NCBI RefSeq assembly: GCF_000337835.1
Contig: NZ_AOLM01000022.1
Location: 1 to 64,000 of the forward strand
Source of the DNA: Haloferax sulfurifontis ATCC BAA-897
GTDB lineage: Archaea > Halobacteriota > Halobacteria > Halobacteriales > Haloferacaceae
Direction: 5' to 3'
DNA length: 64,000 nucleotides
The notes under the pieces were generated by a model. The model was not told where the DNA came from. It ran no database searches and saw nothing but the letters and a program-made list of their open reading frames with translations. Positions 8,329 to 16,335 of this stretch are shown one piece after another. The stretch's first letter is position 1. Every line of letters starts with the position of its first letter. Made by a program: the position numbers and the translations under genes.

Positions 8329-9114
8329 ATGGACCTCGGACTCGACGGCGACACGGTCGTCGTCACGGCGAGTTCGGCCGGCCTCGGGCGTGCGAGCGCC
8401 GCGGCGCTGGCCGACGAAGGAGCGAACGTCGTCGTCTGCGGGCGCGACCCCGAGCGCCTCGCGGCGACCGAATCGGAACTGGGCGACCTCGACGGCGACG
8501 TGCTCGGCGTCGAGACCGACATCACGAGCAAGGGAGACGTCGAGGCGCTCGTCGAGGCGGCCGTCGAGGAGTTCGGCGGCGTCGACCACGTCGTCACCTC
8601 GGCCGGCGGCGTGCCGCCGGGCGGGTTCGCCGACCTGACCGAACAGGAGTGGTACGGCGCGTTCGACATGCTCGTCATGAGCGCCGTCTGGACCGTGCGG
8701 GCGGCGCGACCGCATCTCGAAGCGAGCGACGCGGGCACGATTACCTGCATCACCTCCACGTCGGTCAGGGAGGTCATCGACGACCTCATCCTCTCGAACG
8801 CGGTCCGCCGCGGCGTCATCGGCCTCGTGAAGTCGCTGTCGCGGGAACTCGCGCCGAGCGTGCGAGTGAACGCGGTACTGCCGGGCGCACACGAGACGAG
8901 CCGCATCGAGGAACTGGTCGAGGCGGCCGTCGAGCGCGGCGACCACGACACCTACGAGGAGGGACTGAGCTCGTGGTCCGACGGGATTCCGCTGGGCCGC
9001 GTCGGCGACCCGCGGGAACTCGGCGACGTGGTCGCGTTCCTCGCCAGCGACCGCGCGAGCTTCGTCACCGGGGCCTGCGTCCCGGTGGATGGCGGCCGAC
9101 TGCGGAGCGCCTGA
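8329..9114 (+). CDS. SDR family protein with altered active site
   Basis: A 261-residue Rossmann-fold protein of the short-chain dehydrogenase/reductase superfamily, similar to the beta-ketoacyl-ACP-reductase-like subgroup that departs from the usual motifs. The nucleotide motif reads TASSAGLG rather than TGxxxGxG. At the catalytic YxxxK position the sequence is LILSNAVRRGVIGL, with Ser and Arg in place of Tyr and Lys by my alignment. The family end PVDGG is present. ATG 8329 is used because the preceding nine codons are not conserved-looking. Substrate unknown. Confidence 0.85.
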   Translation: MDLGLDGDTVVVTASSAGLGRASAAALADEGANVVVCGRDPERLAATESELGDLDGDVLGVETDITSKGDVEALVEAAVEEFGGVDHVVTSAGGVPPGGFADLTEQEWYGAFDMLVMSAVWTVRAARPHLEASDAGTITCITSTSVREVIDDLILSNAVRRGVIGLVKSLSRELAPSVRVNAVLPGAHETSRIEELVEAAVERGDHDTYEEGLSSWSDGIPLGRVGDPRELGDVVAFLASDRASFVTGACVPVDGGRLRSA

Positions 9115-9129
9115 GCCGCACCCCGCCGG

Positions 9130-9339
9130 TCACGGCGCAATTTTTGAGGGCGACACCGACGCCGCCACGTCCCCGTGAACCCGCGACCTGAGCGCGAGGT
9201 GCTTCGCCACGAAGAGCATCTGGTTGTGAGTGAGAATCACCTCGACGAACACGAGACCGATGAGAATCGGGACCATCCCGAGATACACGAGGTGGCCGGC
9301 GTAGAGCGCGTAGCCGATGACGGCGGCGATGGCGGCCAT
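9130..9339 (-). CDS. Small two-helix membrane protein (3' part of a probable frameshifted gene)
   Basis: Starting at ATG 9339 this encodes 69 residues with two hydrophobic helices (MAAIAAVIGYALYAGHLVYL and MVPILIGLVFVEVIL) and a basic tail. The start overlaps the stop of the upstream frame as TGATG. Reading the same frame upstream gives GKRIQGL directly before the first helix, which suits continuation of the upstream helical segment, so this may be the second half of one 110-residue protein broken by a one-base deletion. Function unknown. Confidence 0.5.
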   Translation of the reverse strand: MAAIAAVIGYALYAGHLVYLGMVPILIGLVFVEVILTHNQMLFVAKHLALRSRVHGDVAASVSPSKIAP

Positions 9340-9461
9340 CAGGCCCTGAATCCGCTTCCCTGTTGGTCGATGAGGTCCTGTTTTTCGCTCTGGAGGCACT
9401 CGTACTGCGTCAGTAACTGCTCGACGCGCTGACGTCGGTTCGGGAGGTAACGGTCACTCAT
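9339..9461 (-). CDS. Short helical frame upstream of the membrane helices (5' part)
   Basis: ATG 9461 opens a 40-residue frame, MSDRYLPNRRQRVEQLLTQY and onward to LIDQQGSGFRA, ending in TGA that overlaps the next ATG. The first 35 residues look like a charged amphipathic helix preceding a membrane anchor. Adding one G to the GGG run at about 9366 would join it to the following membrane frame. Either the two are a translationally coupled pair or one frameshifted gene; I favour the frameshift. Confidence 0.4.
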   Translation of the reverse strand: MSDRYLPNRRQRVEQLLTQYECLQSEKQDLIDQQGSGFRA

Positions 9462-9502
9462 ACTGTCAATCCGGCTGAACTACGCGGAGAAGAACCGTTC
9501 GG

Positions 9503-10507
9503 TCAGAACATCTCTTTCCGCTTCAGCCACGAGACGACCTCGCGGACCCGCTGTGCCTTTTCTTTCGGCACGACGAGCACGCGGTCGTCCCACGCGACGA
9601 CCGCGAGGTCGGAGACGCCGACGAGCGAGACGTTCGCGCCGTCGGTGGCGACCACGTTGTCCGCGGCGTCGACGAACACCGGGTCGTCGCCGAGCGCGAC
9701 GTTGCCGTCTTCGTCGGCGTCGATGATTCGTTCGAGGGCGTCCCACGAGCCGAGGTCGTCCCACTCGAAGTGGACCGGGACGACCGCCGCGTCGGCGGCG
9801 CGCTCCATCACCGCGTAGTCGATGCTGACGGCCTCGACCGCCGCGAAGCCGGCGTCCGTGTCGCCGTCGTCGAGGGCGTCGAGGAGGTGGGAAAGCGGCG
9901 AGTCACGCGCGGCGGAAAACAGCGCCTCGGGCGTCCACGCGAACATGCCGGCGTTCCAGAGGTAGCCCTCGTCGACGTAGCGGGCGGCCGTCTCGGCGTC
10001 GGGCTTCTCGTGGAACGCGGCGAGGTCGCGGTAGTCGCCGCGGTCCGCGCCGGGTTCGATGTAGCCGTAGCCGTCGTCCGGGCGGGTGGGTTCGACGCCG
10101 AAGGCGACGAGCGAGTCGGTGTCGGCGGCGACGCGCGCGCCGCGGGTCATCGCCTCGGTGAAGCCGTCGCCGACGTGGTGGTCGCTCGGGAGGACGACGA
10201 CGACCGGGTCGTCGTACAGCTCGGCGATGCGGTGGGTCGCGTAGACGAGCGCCGGGCCGGTGTCCTTGGCCGCGGGTTCGACCACGACCTCGGCGTCGGG
10301 CGCGTGGTCGGCGATGTCGCCGGCGAACGCGGGGCGCGTCGAGACGACGACGTGGTCGGCGAAGTCGGCGCGGGCGACGGTCTCGGCGAGGAGGGAGCGG
10401 TCGCCGCCGAGCGGGAGGAACTGCTTGGGCCGGTCGCTCCGGCTCGCGGGGTACAGGCGGGTGCCGGTGCCGCCGGCGAGGACGAGCGCGACGAGTGGTC
10501 GGTCCAT
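9503..10507 (-). CDS. Mannose-1-phosphate guanylyltransferase
   Basis: A 334-residue nucleotidyltransferase. The N-terminal signature LAGGTGTRLYPASRSDRPKQ is that of GTP:mannose-1-phosphate guanylyltransferases, which make GDP-mannose for glycan synthesis. Further family features are VLPSDHHVG, FHEKPD and LWNAGMFAW. The C-terminal left-handed-helix region ends with VLVVPKEKAQRVREV. No phosphomannose isomerase domain is fused, so it is the short form. ATG 10507 puts the start right before the nucleotide-binding strand; 15 more upstream codons are open but unlikely. Likely feeds N-glycosylation of surface proteins. Confidence 0.9.
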   Translation of the reverse strand: MDRPLVALVLAGGTGTRLYPASRSDRPKQFLPLGGDRSLLAETVARADFADHVVVSTRPAFAGDIADHAPDAEVVVEPAAKDTGPALVYATHRIAELYDDPVVVVLPSDHHVGDGFTEAMTRGARVAADTDSLVAFGVEPTRPDDGYGYIEPGADRGDYRDLAAFHEKPDAETAARYVDEGYLWNAGMFAWTPEALFSAARDSPLSHLLDALDDGDTDAGFAAVEAVSIDYAVMERAADAAVVPVHFEWDDLGSWDALERIIDADEDGNVALGDDPVFVDAADNVVATDGANVSLVGVSDLAVVAWDDRVLVVPKEKAQRVREVVSWLKRKEMF

Positions 10508-10586
10508 ACGGACCGGTGGCGCCACAGCCTCAAAACCGTACCACGTCGTCACCCCACCGCTCCGACCACGTCGCCGACCATCTCGC

Positions 10587-10868
10587 CTACCACGTCTCGA
10601 CTATCCCCTCGCGGATGTCTTCGACACAGCCCCGACAGTCGGGGTGGTCGGGGTCGAAGCAGGCGGGGCGGCCCTTCCCGTCGACGGCGACGGCGCGACG
10701 CTCGGCGTGGCGGCGACAGACGATTTTCGCGCGTCCCTCGCCGTCCCGCGGGAGCGAGTGCGCCGAAGACGAGTCGCGGCCGTCCCGATAGGCGCGTTTG
10801 ACCTCCTCGTAGCGCTTGCCGGCGTTTCGAGCGGCACTGCGAATGATGCTTTCGAGGCGGTCGTCCAT
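10587..10868 (-). CDS. Haloarchaeal small protein with Cys/His cluster
   Basis: A 93-residue protein of a kind found in haloarchaea, function unknown. The N-terminus is helical (MDDRLESIIRSAARNAGKRY). The C-terminal half carries a possible zinc site: CRRHAERRA, then CFDPDHPDCRGCVED. Its pattern C, H, C, H, C, C would suit a small zinc fold. It lies between the guanylyltransferase and rpa3 and is divergent from rpa3. Confidence 0.7.
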   Translation of the reverse strand: MDDRLESIIRSAARNAGKRYEEVKRAYRDGRDSSSAHSLPRDGEGRAKIVCRRHAERRAVAVDGKGRPACFDPDHPDCRGCVEDIREGIVETW

Positions 10869-10970
10869 GGTGTCGAATGCGTCCCCGAGGCAATCAATTC
10901 CTCGCTCGGTGCGACGGTTCTGACGCGCGCTCTCGCGCGACGTTCACTTTCACTGCGGGGTTTGCAACTT

Positions 10971-10977
10971 TTTATAT
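10971..10977 (+). promoter_or_regulatory. TATA box for rpa3
   Basis: TTTATAT lies 62 bases before the rpa3 ATG, after a long GC-rich stretch. Transcription would start near base 11000, giving an untranslated leader of about 40 bases, which is unusual in a genome where many genes are leaderless. Confidence 0.5.
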
Positions 10978-11000
10978 GAGTACGCATCCAAGCTCGGTAT

Positions 11001-11028
11001 GCCTCCCAATGGAAACCAAGGTGGAGGC
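11001..11028 (+). promoter_or_regulatory. Leader hairpin masking the rpa3 ribosome binding site
   Basis: GCCTCC (11001-11006) can pair with GGAGGC (11023-11028). The right arm contains GGAGG, a Shine-Dalgarno sequence 11 bases before the rpa3 ATG. The stem would therefore hide the ribosome binding site. Function in regulation is inferred. Confidence 0.45.
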
Positions 11029-11038
11029 GAGGTAGACC

Positions 11039-11974
11039 ATGACTGATTTGCGAACCCACGCGGCTGAGATAGCCGACCAGTTCTCGGACCACCTAGACGT
11101 GTCCGCGGACGAAGTCGAAGAACGATTAGAGAGTCTCGTCAGCGAGTACCGCGTCCCCGTCGACGAAGCGCGGCGGAGCGTCGTCAACAGTTACCTGGAC
11201 GAAGCCGGTATCGAGCGCGACGAACTCGCCGGCGGCGCCGGCGGGAACGAACAGACCCTGCTCAACGACATCGACGAAGACGAAAAGTGGGTCGACGTGC
11301 GCGCGAAGGTCGTCGAACTCTGGGAACCCCGGAGCGAGTCCGTCGCGCAGGTCGGCCTGCTCGGCGACGACTCCGGGCGGATGAAGTTCATCGCCTTCAC
11401 CACGTCCGAGCTCCCCGAACTCGAAGAGGGGAAGTCGTACGCGCTCGGCAACGTCGTCACCGACGAGTACCAGGGCAACTTCTCCGTGAAGCTCAACCGG
11501 ACGACGAGCATCACCGAACTCGACGAGGAGATCGAAGTCGGCGACGACTCGACCAGCGTCGAGGGCGCGCTCGTGGACATCCAGTCCGGGAGCGGCCTCA
11601 TCAAGCGCTGTCCCGAGGAGGGCTGTACGCGCGTCCTCCAGAACGGGCGCTGTTCCGAACACGGCAGTGTCGAAGGCGAGTTCGACCTCCGCATCAAGGC
11701 CGTCGTCGACGACGGCGAGGAGGTCCACGAGGTCATCTTCAACCGGGAGATGACAGAAGAGCTGACCGGTATCGAACTGGACGAGGCGAAGCAGATGGCC
11801 ATGGACGCCCTCGACACCACCATCGTCGAAGAGGAGATGCGCGGTGACCTCGTGGGGTTCTACTACCGCGTCACCGGCCCGACGCTGGGTCGGTACGTGC
11901 TCGCCAACGAAGTCGAGCGGCTGAGCGAGCCTGCGGACGCAGAAGAACTGCTCATCAAAGCGAGGTCGATGTAA
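11039..11974 (+). CDS. rpa3: Single-stranded DNA-binding protein RPA3
   Basis: A 311-residue replication protein A homologue. Residues 1-60 are helical, then an OB-fold region (VDVRAKVVELWEPRSESVAQ, GNVVTDEYQGNFSVKLN) and a zinc finger at about 195-212: RCPEEGCTRVLQNGRCSEHG. One OB fold plus zinc finger and about 311 residues fit haloarchaeal RPA3 rather than the longer RPA1. It protects ssDNA in replication and repair. The next gene starts directly after its stop, so the two are co-translated. In H. volcanii RPA3 works only with its associated protein. Confidence 0.88.
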   Translation: MTDLRTHAAEIADQFSDHLDVSADEVEERLESLVSEYRVPVDEARRSVVNSYLDEAGIERDELAGGAGGNEQTLLNDIDEDEKWVDVRAKVVELWEPRSESVAQVGLLGDDSGRMKFIAFTTSELPELEEGKSYALGNVVTDEYQGNFSVKLNRTTSITELDEEIEVGDDSTSVEGALVDIQSGSGLIKRCPEEGCTRVLQNGRCSEHGSVEGEFDLRIKAVVDDGEEVHEVIFNREMTEELTGIELDEAKQMAMDALDTTIVEEEMRGDLVGFYYRVTGPTLGRYVLANEVERLSEPADAEELLIKARSM

Positions 11975-12565
11975 ATGAGTTCCAACGAAATCCCCACCCG
12001 AGAGGTCGCCCGGCGCGTCTTCGCACAGGAGTTCAACGACGCCGGTTACACGTTCAAAGAGTCAGACGACGAGCGCGCGCCCGTCTACCTGCTCCTTCCG
12101 ACGGGCGAAAGCGCCAACCGCGTCTTCCTCGTCGGCACGCTGACCGAGAAGGAAGACGTCGGCGAGGACAACGAGTACTGGCGCGGTCGCATCGTCGACC
12201 CGACGGGGACGTTCTTCGTCTACGCCGGCCAGTACCAGCCCGAGGCCGCCAGCGCGCTCCGTGACCTCGACGCGCCCGCCTACGTCGCGGTCGTCGGCAA
12301 GCCGCGGACCTACGAGACCGACGACGGCAGTATCAACGTCTCCGTCCGCCCCGAGTCCATCACCGAGGTCGACGCGGCCACGCGCGACCGCTGGGTGACG
12401 GAAACCGCGGCCAAGACGCTCGACCGCATCGCGGCGTTCGACGACGAGGGCGACGAGTACGCCCGGATGGCCCGCGAGCACTACGACCTCGACCCCGAGG
12501 AGTACAAGCGCGCCGCCATCGCCGCGCTCGAAAGCCTCGAACAGGCCGACGAACTGAGCGCGTAA
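11975..12565 (+). CDS. rpap3: RPA-associated protein (COG3390)
   Basis: A 196-residue protein whose ATG follows the rpa3 stop without a spacer. It belongs to COG3390, the RPAP family, which forms a complex with the RPA encoded by the same operon in Haloferax. Visible features are TREVARRVFAQEFNDAGYTF at the N-terminus, an OB-like core (NRVFLVGTLTEKED, GTFFVYAGQYQP) and a helical C-terminus. It is a subunit of the ssDNA-binding complex. Confidence 0.88.
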   Translation: MSSNEIPTREVARRVFAQEFNDAGYTFKESDDERAPVYLLLPTGESANRVFLVGTLTEKEDVGEDNEYWRGRIVDPTGTFFVYAGQYQPEAASALRDLDAPAYVAVVGKPRTYETDDGSINVSVRPESITEVDAATRDRWVTETAAKTLDRIAAFDDEGDEYARMAREHYDLDPEEYKRAAIAALESLEQADELSA

Positions 12566-12743
12566 GCGAACACGCCGGCCGCGACCCGCGCGTCAGCGGG
12601 ACGCACACCGGCCGCCGAACGCGCCGACGCCGACTGACGGCCGATTTCCACCGTCACACGCCCCTTTTTGCGACGAATCGCGACGCCCGAGACCCCTCGT
12701 CTGACGAACCATTAAGTGGCCTCACCACGGACCGAGAAATATC

Positions 12744-13157
12744 ATGGGCAACAAGAACAAGACCATCTCGTTTCGCGTCAACGAAGACGCGTTCGAGACC
12801 CTTCGGGAGATCGCCGAGGAGCGGGACATCTCCCTGTCCGCCGTCTTCCGCGACTACGTGGACACGTTAGTTGCCCACGACGGTCAGGTGCAGGTCGTCC
12901 CCAAACACGAACTCGAAAAACTGCGCGAGGGCGAAGACGAGTCGTTCCCGCCGACCGTGGAGGTCCCCAAGAGCTTCATCCGCGAGCACGAGCGCCTCGA
13001 ACTGGAGGCCGAACACCTCCGCGAACAGCTCGAAGAGCACAAGGGCTACGTGAACTACCTGCGCGAGCAGGTCGAAACCGACCACGACGACGTCGAGGAG
13101 GTCATCCAACTGGAGGACCTCGATACCGGCGACGAGCCGTCGTTCCGCCTCGGCTAA
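12744..13157 (+). CDS. Ribbon-helix-helix protein with C-terminal coiled coil
   Basis: A 137-residue protein. Residues 6-50 match the CopG/MetJ ribbon-helix-helix fold: a strand KTISFRVNEDAF, helix TLREIAEERDI, then SLSAVFRDYVDTLV. Residues 85-120 are strongly heptad-like (HERLELEAEHLREQLEEHKG), so it probably dimerises or oligomerises by a coiled coil. DNA binding is inferred from the fold; the target is unknown. It starts shortly after an A-rich stretch (gaaatatc) that gives no clear TATA match. Confidence 0.8.
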   Translation: MGNKNKTISFRVNEDAFETLREIAEERDISLSAVFRDYVDTLVAHDGQVQVVPKHELEKLREGEDESFPPTVEVPKSFIREHERLELEAEHLREQLEEHKGYVNYLREQVETDHDDVEEVIQLEDLDTGDEPSFRLG

Positions 13158-13201
13158 GCGTCCCTCCCGTCCGTCTGCGGCGTTCTCTCTTACCGATTCA
13201 T

Positions 13202-13663
13202 TCAGCGAGGACCGACGAGGTCCTGCTTCGCCCGCCGCGCCTCGTCCTGCATCTCCCGGTCGCCTTCCACGTCCGCGAGCGCCTCGACGGATTCGAGCGT
13301 CCGGACCGAGTCGTCGAGAAACGAGAGCACGTCGCCGGGATAGGCGTACACCATGTAGTCGTCGCTCATCACGTCGACGATGGCGTCGGGGCCGAGACCC
13401 TGCGCGCGGAGTTCGAGCAGGTACTCGATGAACTGGCGCTCGGGGTAGCCGGTGTAGATGTCGTCGGAGTTCTCGCAGTCGAGGAAGTCCTGCGCGAAGT
13501 CGAGTAGACGGTCGCGGGTGGCGTCGTCCACCTTGGCGAGGCCCTCGCCGGAGTAGAGGATTTCGAGGGTCGCACCGCTGAAGACGCGCTTGGGGATGTT
13601 CGTATCCAGTTGCGAGACGATTTGGCGGTGGTTTTTGAGATAGATCTTGTCCGTGATAGCCAC
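13202..13663 (-). CDS. Conserved haloarchaeal hypothetical protein
   Basis: A 153-residue acidic soluble protein starting with GTG (MAITDKIYLKNHRQIVSQL). The middle part FSGATLEILYSGEGLAKVDD and RLLDFAQDFLDCENSDD looks globular and helical. I recognise no catalytic motif. It is convergent with the ribbon-helix-helix gene, 44 bases apart, and faces away from tRNA-His. Function unknown; codon use is normal for the genome. Confidence 0.7.
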   Translation of the reverse strand: MAITDKIYLKNHRQIVSQLDTNIPKRVFSGATLEILYSGEGLAKVDDATRDRLLDFAQDFLDCENSDDIYTGYPERQFIEYLLELRAQGLGPDAIVDVMSDDYMVYAYPGDVLSFLDDSVRTLESVEALADVEGDREMQDEARRAKQDLVGPR

Positions 13664-13811
13664 TGCTACCCGCGACTTCGAGCCACCGCGGCAAAAGCGT
13701 CCCGCTCGCCGGCGCGGGTGGTCGGTGGGGGCGACCTCTGTTACGTACTGTCATTCCGGGACCGTAGCGTAACGTATTTTAGTCGTAGCGGATTAGGAAG
13801 GGTTGCAACGT

Positions 13812-13885
13812 GTCCGGGTTGGGGTAGTGGACTATCCTTCAGCCTTGTGGAGGCTGAGACGCGGGTTCAATTCTCGCACCTGGAC
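13812..13885 (+). tRNA. tRNA-His (GTG)
   Basis: The acceptor stem TCCGGGT (13813-13819) pairs with ACCTGGA (13878-13884). The anticodon arm is CAGCC-TTGTGGA-GGCTG with anticodon GTG. The T arm is GCGGG-TTCAATT-CTCGC. A G at -1 (13812) opposite C73 (13885) is the histidine tRNA identity pair and here is encoded in the genome. CCA is not encoded. The D arm to anticodon junction has one extra base. Confidence 0.92.
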
Positions 13886-13986
13886 CTCTTCTCTACATTT
13901 CGACCGGTGAGCGCCGCAATCGAAAGAGGAGCACCGCGCATCGCCCACCAGACCCAAGTGTGCCACACACTAACATTCATCGTGGG

Positions 13987-14106
13987 ATGAGAACCCAACT
14001 CCGCGCGGACAACTCGGTGTTCGACCGCATCCGCGACGCGATACTTAACCGCGGCGACCCGGAGGACAACGAAGACCCCGTCGGCCCCACGGTACCGACG
14101 GGCTGA
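13987..14106 (+). CDS. Small acidic hypothetical protein, 39 residues
   Basis: ATG 13987 opens a 39-codon frame, MRTQLRADNSVFDRIRDAIL followed by an acidic, proline-rich tail ending PTVPTG. Codon use and acidity match haloarchaeal genes, and it fills the space between tRNA-His and the CinA-like gene. No known family. It may be a real microprotein but evidence is only composition. Confidence 0.4.
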   Translation: MRTQLRADNSVFDRIRDAILNRGDPEDNEDPVGPTVPTG

Positions 14107-14281
14107 CCGGTCGCTCCGCAGAGTCGTCGTCGGTTCACCCCGCTTTTCCGCGAGCCGGTGCTCGAACCGCCGGGAGCGAAGCGGCCCGTCCGGAAGCGTC
14201 GAGACGACCGTCGTCGCCGACAACCCGAAGGGAACGCCGGAAACGGGCAGGTCTTTCTTCCGGGCGTCATACGGCCCAGCC

Positions 14282-15052
14282 ATGCAGGTCGCCATCCTCA
14301 CCGTCGGCAACGAACTGCTCGCGGGGGACATCGAGAACACGAACGCGACGTGGTTAGCTCGGCGGCTCACCGAGGGCGGGGCGACGGTCGCGCGGATTCA
14401 GACGGTCCCCGACGACCACGAGGTCATCGCCGAGACGGTCGCCGACTGGGCGGCCGCCTTCGACGCGGTCCTCGTCACCGGCGGCCTCGGCGGGACGCCG
14501 GACGACATCACGATGGAGGCCGTCGCCGCCGGGCTCGACCGGGCGTTCGTCGTCAACGAGGAGGCCGAAACGCAGGTCGAAGCGACCATCGCGGCGATTC
14601 TCGAACGCCGACCGGACATCGACTTCGACCTCGAACCCGAGTGGTACGCCTCGATGCCCGCCGACGCCGAGGTGCTTCCGAACGAAGAGGGCCTCGCGCC
14701 CGGCTGTCGGGCGGGGAACGTCTACGTCTTGCCGGGCATCCCCACGGAGATGAAGCCGATGTTCGAGTCCATCGCCGAGCGGTTCGCCGGCGACGTTCGG
14801 TCGCGGGTGGTGTACGCCGACGCGCCGGAGGGGGCCGTCGCCCGCGAACTCGGTGTCGTCACCGAGCGCTTCGGCGTGGGCGTCGGGAGCTATCCCAACA
14901 GCGGCGGGCCGACGCGAATCAAACTCACCGGCGGCGACCCGGCGGCGCTCGACGAGGCGATGGCGTGGTTCCGGTCGAACGCGACGGTCGACCTCTACGA
15001 GAGCGAGGCGGCCGTGATGGCGGCGCGCGAAGCGGAGACGGACGGCGAGTAA
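14282..15052 (+). CDS. Molybdopterin-binding/CinA N-terminal domain protein
   Basis: A 256-residue protein of COG1058. The MoCF-like fold is shown by VAILTVGNELLAGDIENTNA, VLVTGGLGGTPDDIT and VYVLPGIPTEMKPMF. Bacterial CinA joins this domain to a C-terminal NMN deamidase, which is absent here as in most archaeal members. Proposed roles include nucleotide pyrophosphatase activity on ADP-ribose or molybdopterin handling; neither can be decided from sequence. Confidence 0.85.
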   Translation: MQVAILTVGNELLAGDIENTNATWLARRLTEGGATVARIQTVPDDHEVIAETVADWAAAFDAVLVTGGLGGTPDDITMEAVAAGLDRAFVVNEEAETQVEATIAAILERRPDIDFDLEPEWYASMPADAEVLPNEEGLAPGCRAGNVYVLPGIPTEMKPMFESIAERFAGDVRSRVVYADAPEGAVARELGVVTERFGVGVGSYPNSGGPTRIKLTGGDPAALDEAMAWFRSNATVDLYESEAAVMAAREAETDGE

Positions 15053-15076
15053 CCGAACCAGCGGGCGGCTGGCCGG

Positions 15077-16249
15077 TCAGCGGAGTTGTGCGAGACTGGC
15101 GTCGGCGCGGGGCATGGCGTCGAGCGACCCGCGACTGCGGATGATGTTGAAGGCGGTGACGAGGTCCGACCGGGAGACGAGGCCGACGAGTTCGCCCGCC
15201 TCGTCGACGACCGGGAGGCGGCCCACGCCGCGCTCCTGCATGAGGGCGATAGCGTCCATCGCGTCGGCGTCGGGGGTGATGGTCGTCAGTTCGTCGCTCA
15301 TGATGTCGTCGACGCGGAAGGCGTCGCGCTCGACCTCCTTGACGCCGCGGGCGTCGTCGAGAGTGACCATGCCGACGAGGTCGCCGTTTCTGAGGACCGG
15401 GTAGCCCGTGTGGCGCTCGACGAACATGCGTTCGAGGAGTTCCGCGACGGAGGTCTTCTCGTCGACCACGTCGAGGTTCTCGCGGCCGGTCATGATGTCG
15501 CGGACGACCACGTCTTGGAACGTCGCCTTGAGGACGGTCTGTTGGGCCTCGCCGGACGCGCCCATGTAGATGAAGAAGGCGAGCGCGACGAGAAACAGGT
15601 TGAAAAACAGGCCGAACAGGCCGAGCAGGAACGCGAACACCTTGCCGACCTCGGCGGCCATCTGCGTCGCTTTCGCGTGCGGGCGGTTCCGCGCGAGGAG
15701 CGCCCGGAGGACGCGCCCGCCGTCCATCGGGAAGCCGGGGAGCATGTTGAACACGGCGAGCGAGACGTTCACCAGCGCGAGGTAGCCGAGGACGAACTGC
15801 GCGGGGGCCTGCGACGCGGGGAGCAACAGGAAGCCGGCGTAGGAGACGACGCCGATGGCGACCGAGACGAGCGGGCCGGCGACGGCGATGGTGAACTCCT
15901 GTTTCCAGTCCTCGGGTATCTCCTTGAACCGGGCGACGCCGCCGAAGAGCCAGAGCGTGATGGACTCGATTTCGTAGCCGTAGCGCATGGCGACGAGCGA
16001 GTGGCCGAACTCGTGGAGCAGAACGCCGGCGAACAGGCCGATGGCGGCCGCGCTCCCGAGCACCCACTGCATCGACCCCGCGGAGATGGCCGCGCCGTCG
16101 ATGCTCGCGCCGAAGAGGTCGTTGACGATGAGCGCGAGATTCGTCACGTCCGAGCCGATGAGCCACGCGAAAAGCGGGAGAACGATGAGGAACGTGAGGT
16201 CCAACTTTATCGGGATGCCGAAGACGCTACCGATGCGGATTCCTCGCAT
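15077..16249 (-). CDS. Site-2 protease (M50) with two CBS domains
   Basis: A 390-residue membrane metalloprotease. The zinc site is HEFGH in the second or third helix and NMLPGFPMDGG further on supplies the third ligand. About six membrane helices fill residues 1-220. Two CBS domains follow (VRDIMTGRENLDVV at about 255 and VDDIMSDELTTITP at about 320), which usually bind adenine nucleotides and may sense energy state. Such proteins cut membrane-bound regulators within the bilayer. The substrate is not apparent from neighbours. Confidence 0.92.
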   Translation of the reverse strand: MRGIRIGSVFGIPIKLDLTFLIVLPLFAWLIGSDVTNLALIVNDLFGASIDGAAISAGSMQWVLGSAAAIGLFAGVLLHEFGHSLVAMRYGYEIESITLWLFGGVARFKEIPEDWKQEFTIAVAGPLVSVAIGVVSYAGFLLLPASQAPAQFVLGYLALVNVSLAVFNMLPGFPMDGGRVLRALLARNRPHAKATQMAAEVGKVFAFLLGLFGLFFNLFLVALAFFIYMGASGEAQQTVLKATFQDVVVRDIMTGRENLDVVDEKTSVAELLERMFVERHTGYPVLRNGDLVGMVTLDDARGVKEVERDAFRVDDIMSDELTTITPDADAMDAIALMQERGVGRLPVVDEAGELVGLVSRSDLVTAFNIIRSRGSLDAMPRADASLAQLR

Positions 16250-16335
16250 ACCCGTAGTAACCCCGGAGGGGCCTTAAGCAGTCAGGGCGGGGAGACGGGG
16301 AAATGCTTACGCGGGCGGGCAATCCACGGGGAGAT

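Noticed and set aside
10977-11036. Upstream short frame (19 codons) before rpa3
   Set aside because: Its ATG overlaps the TATA box, so it would lie upstream of the transcription start.
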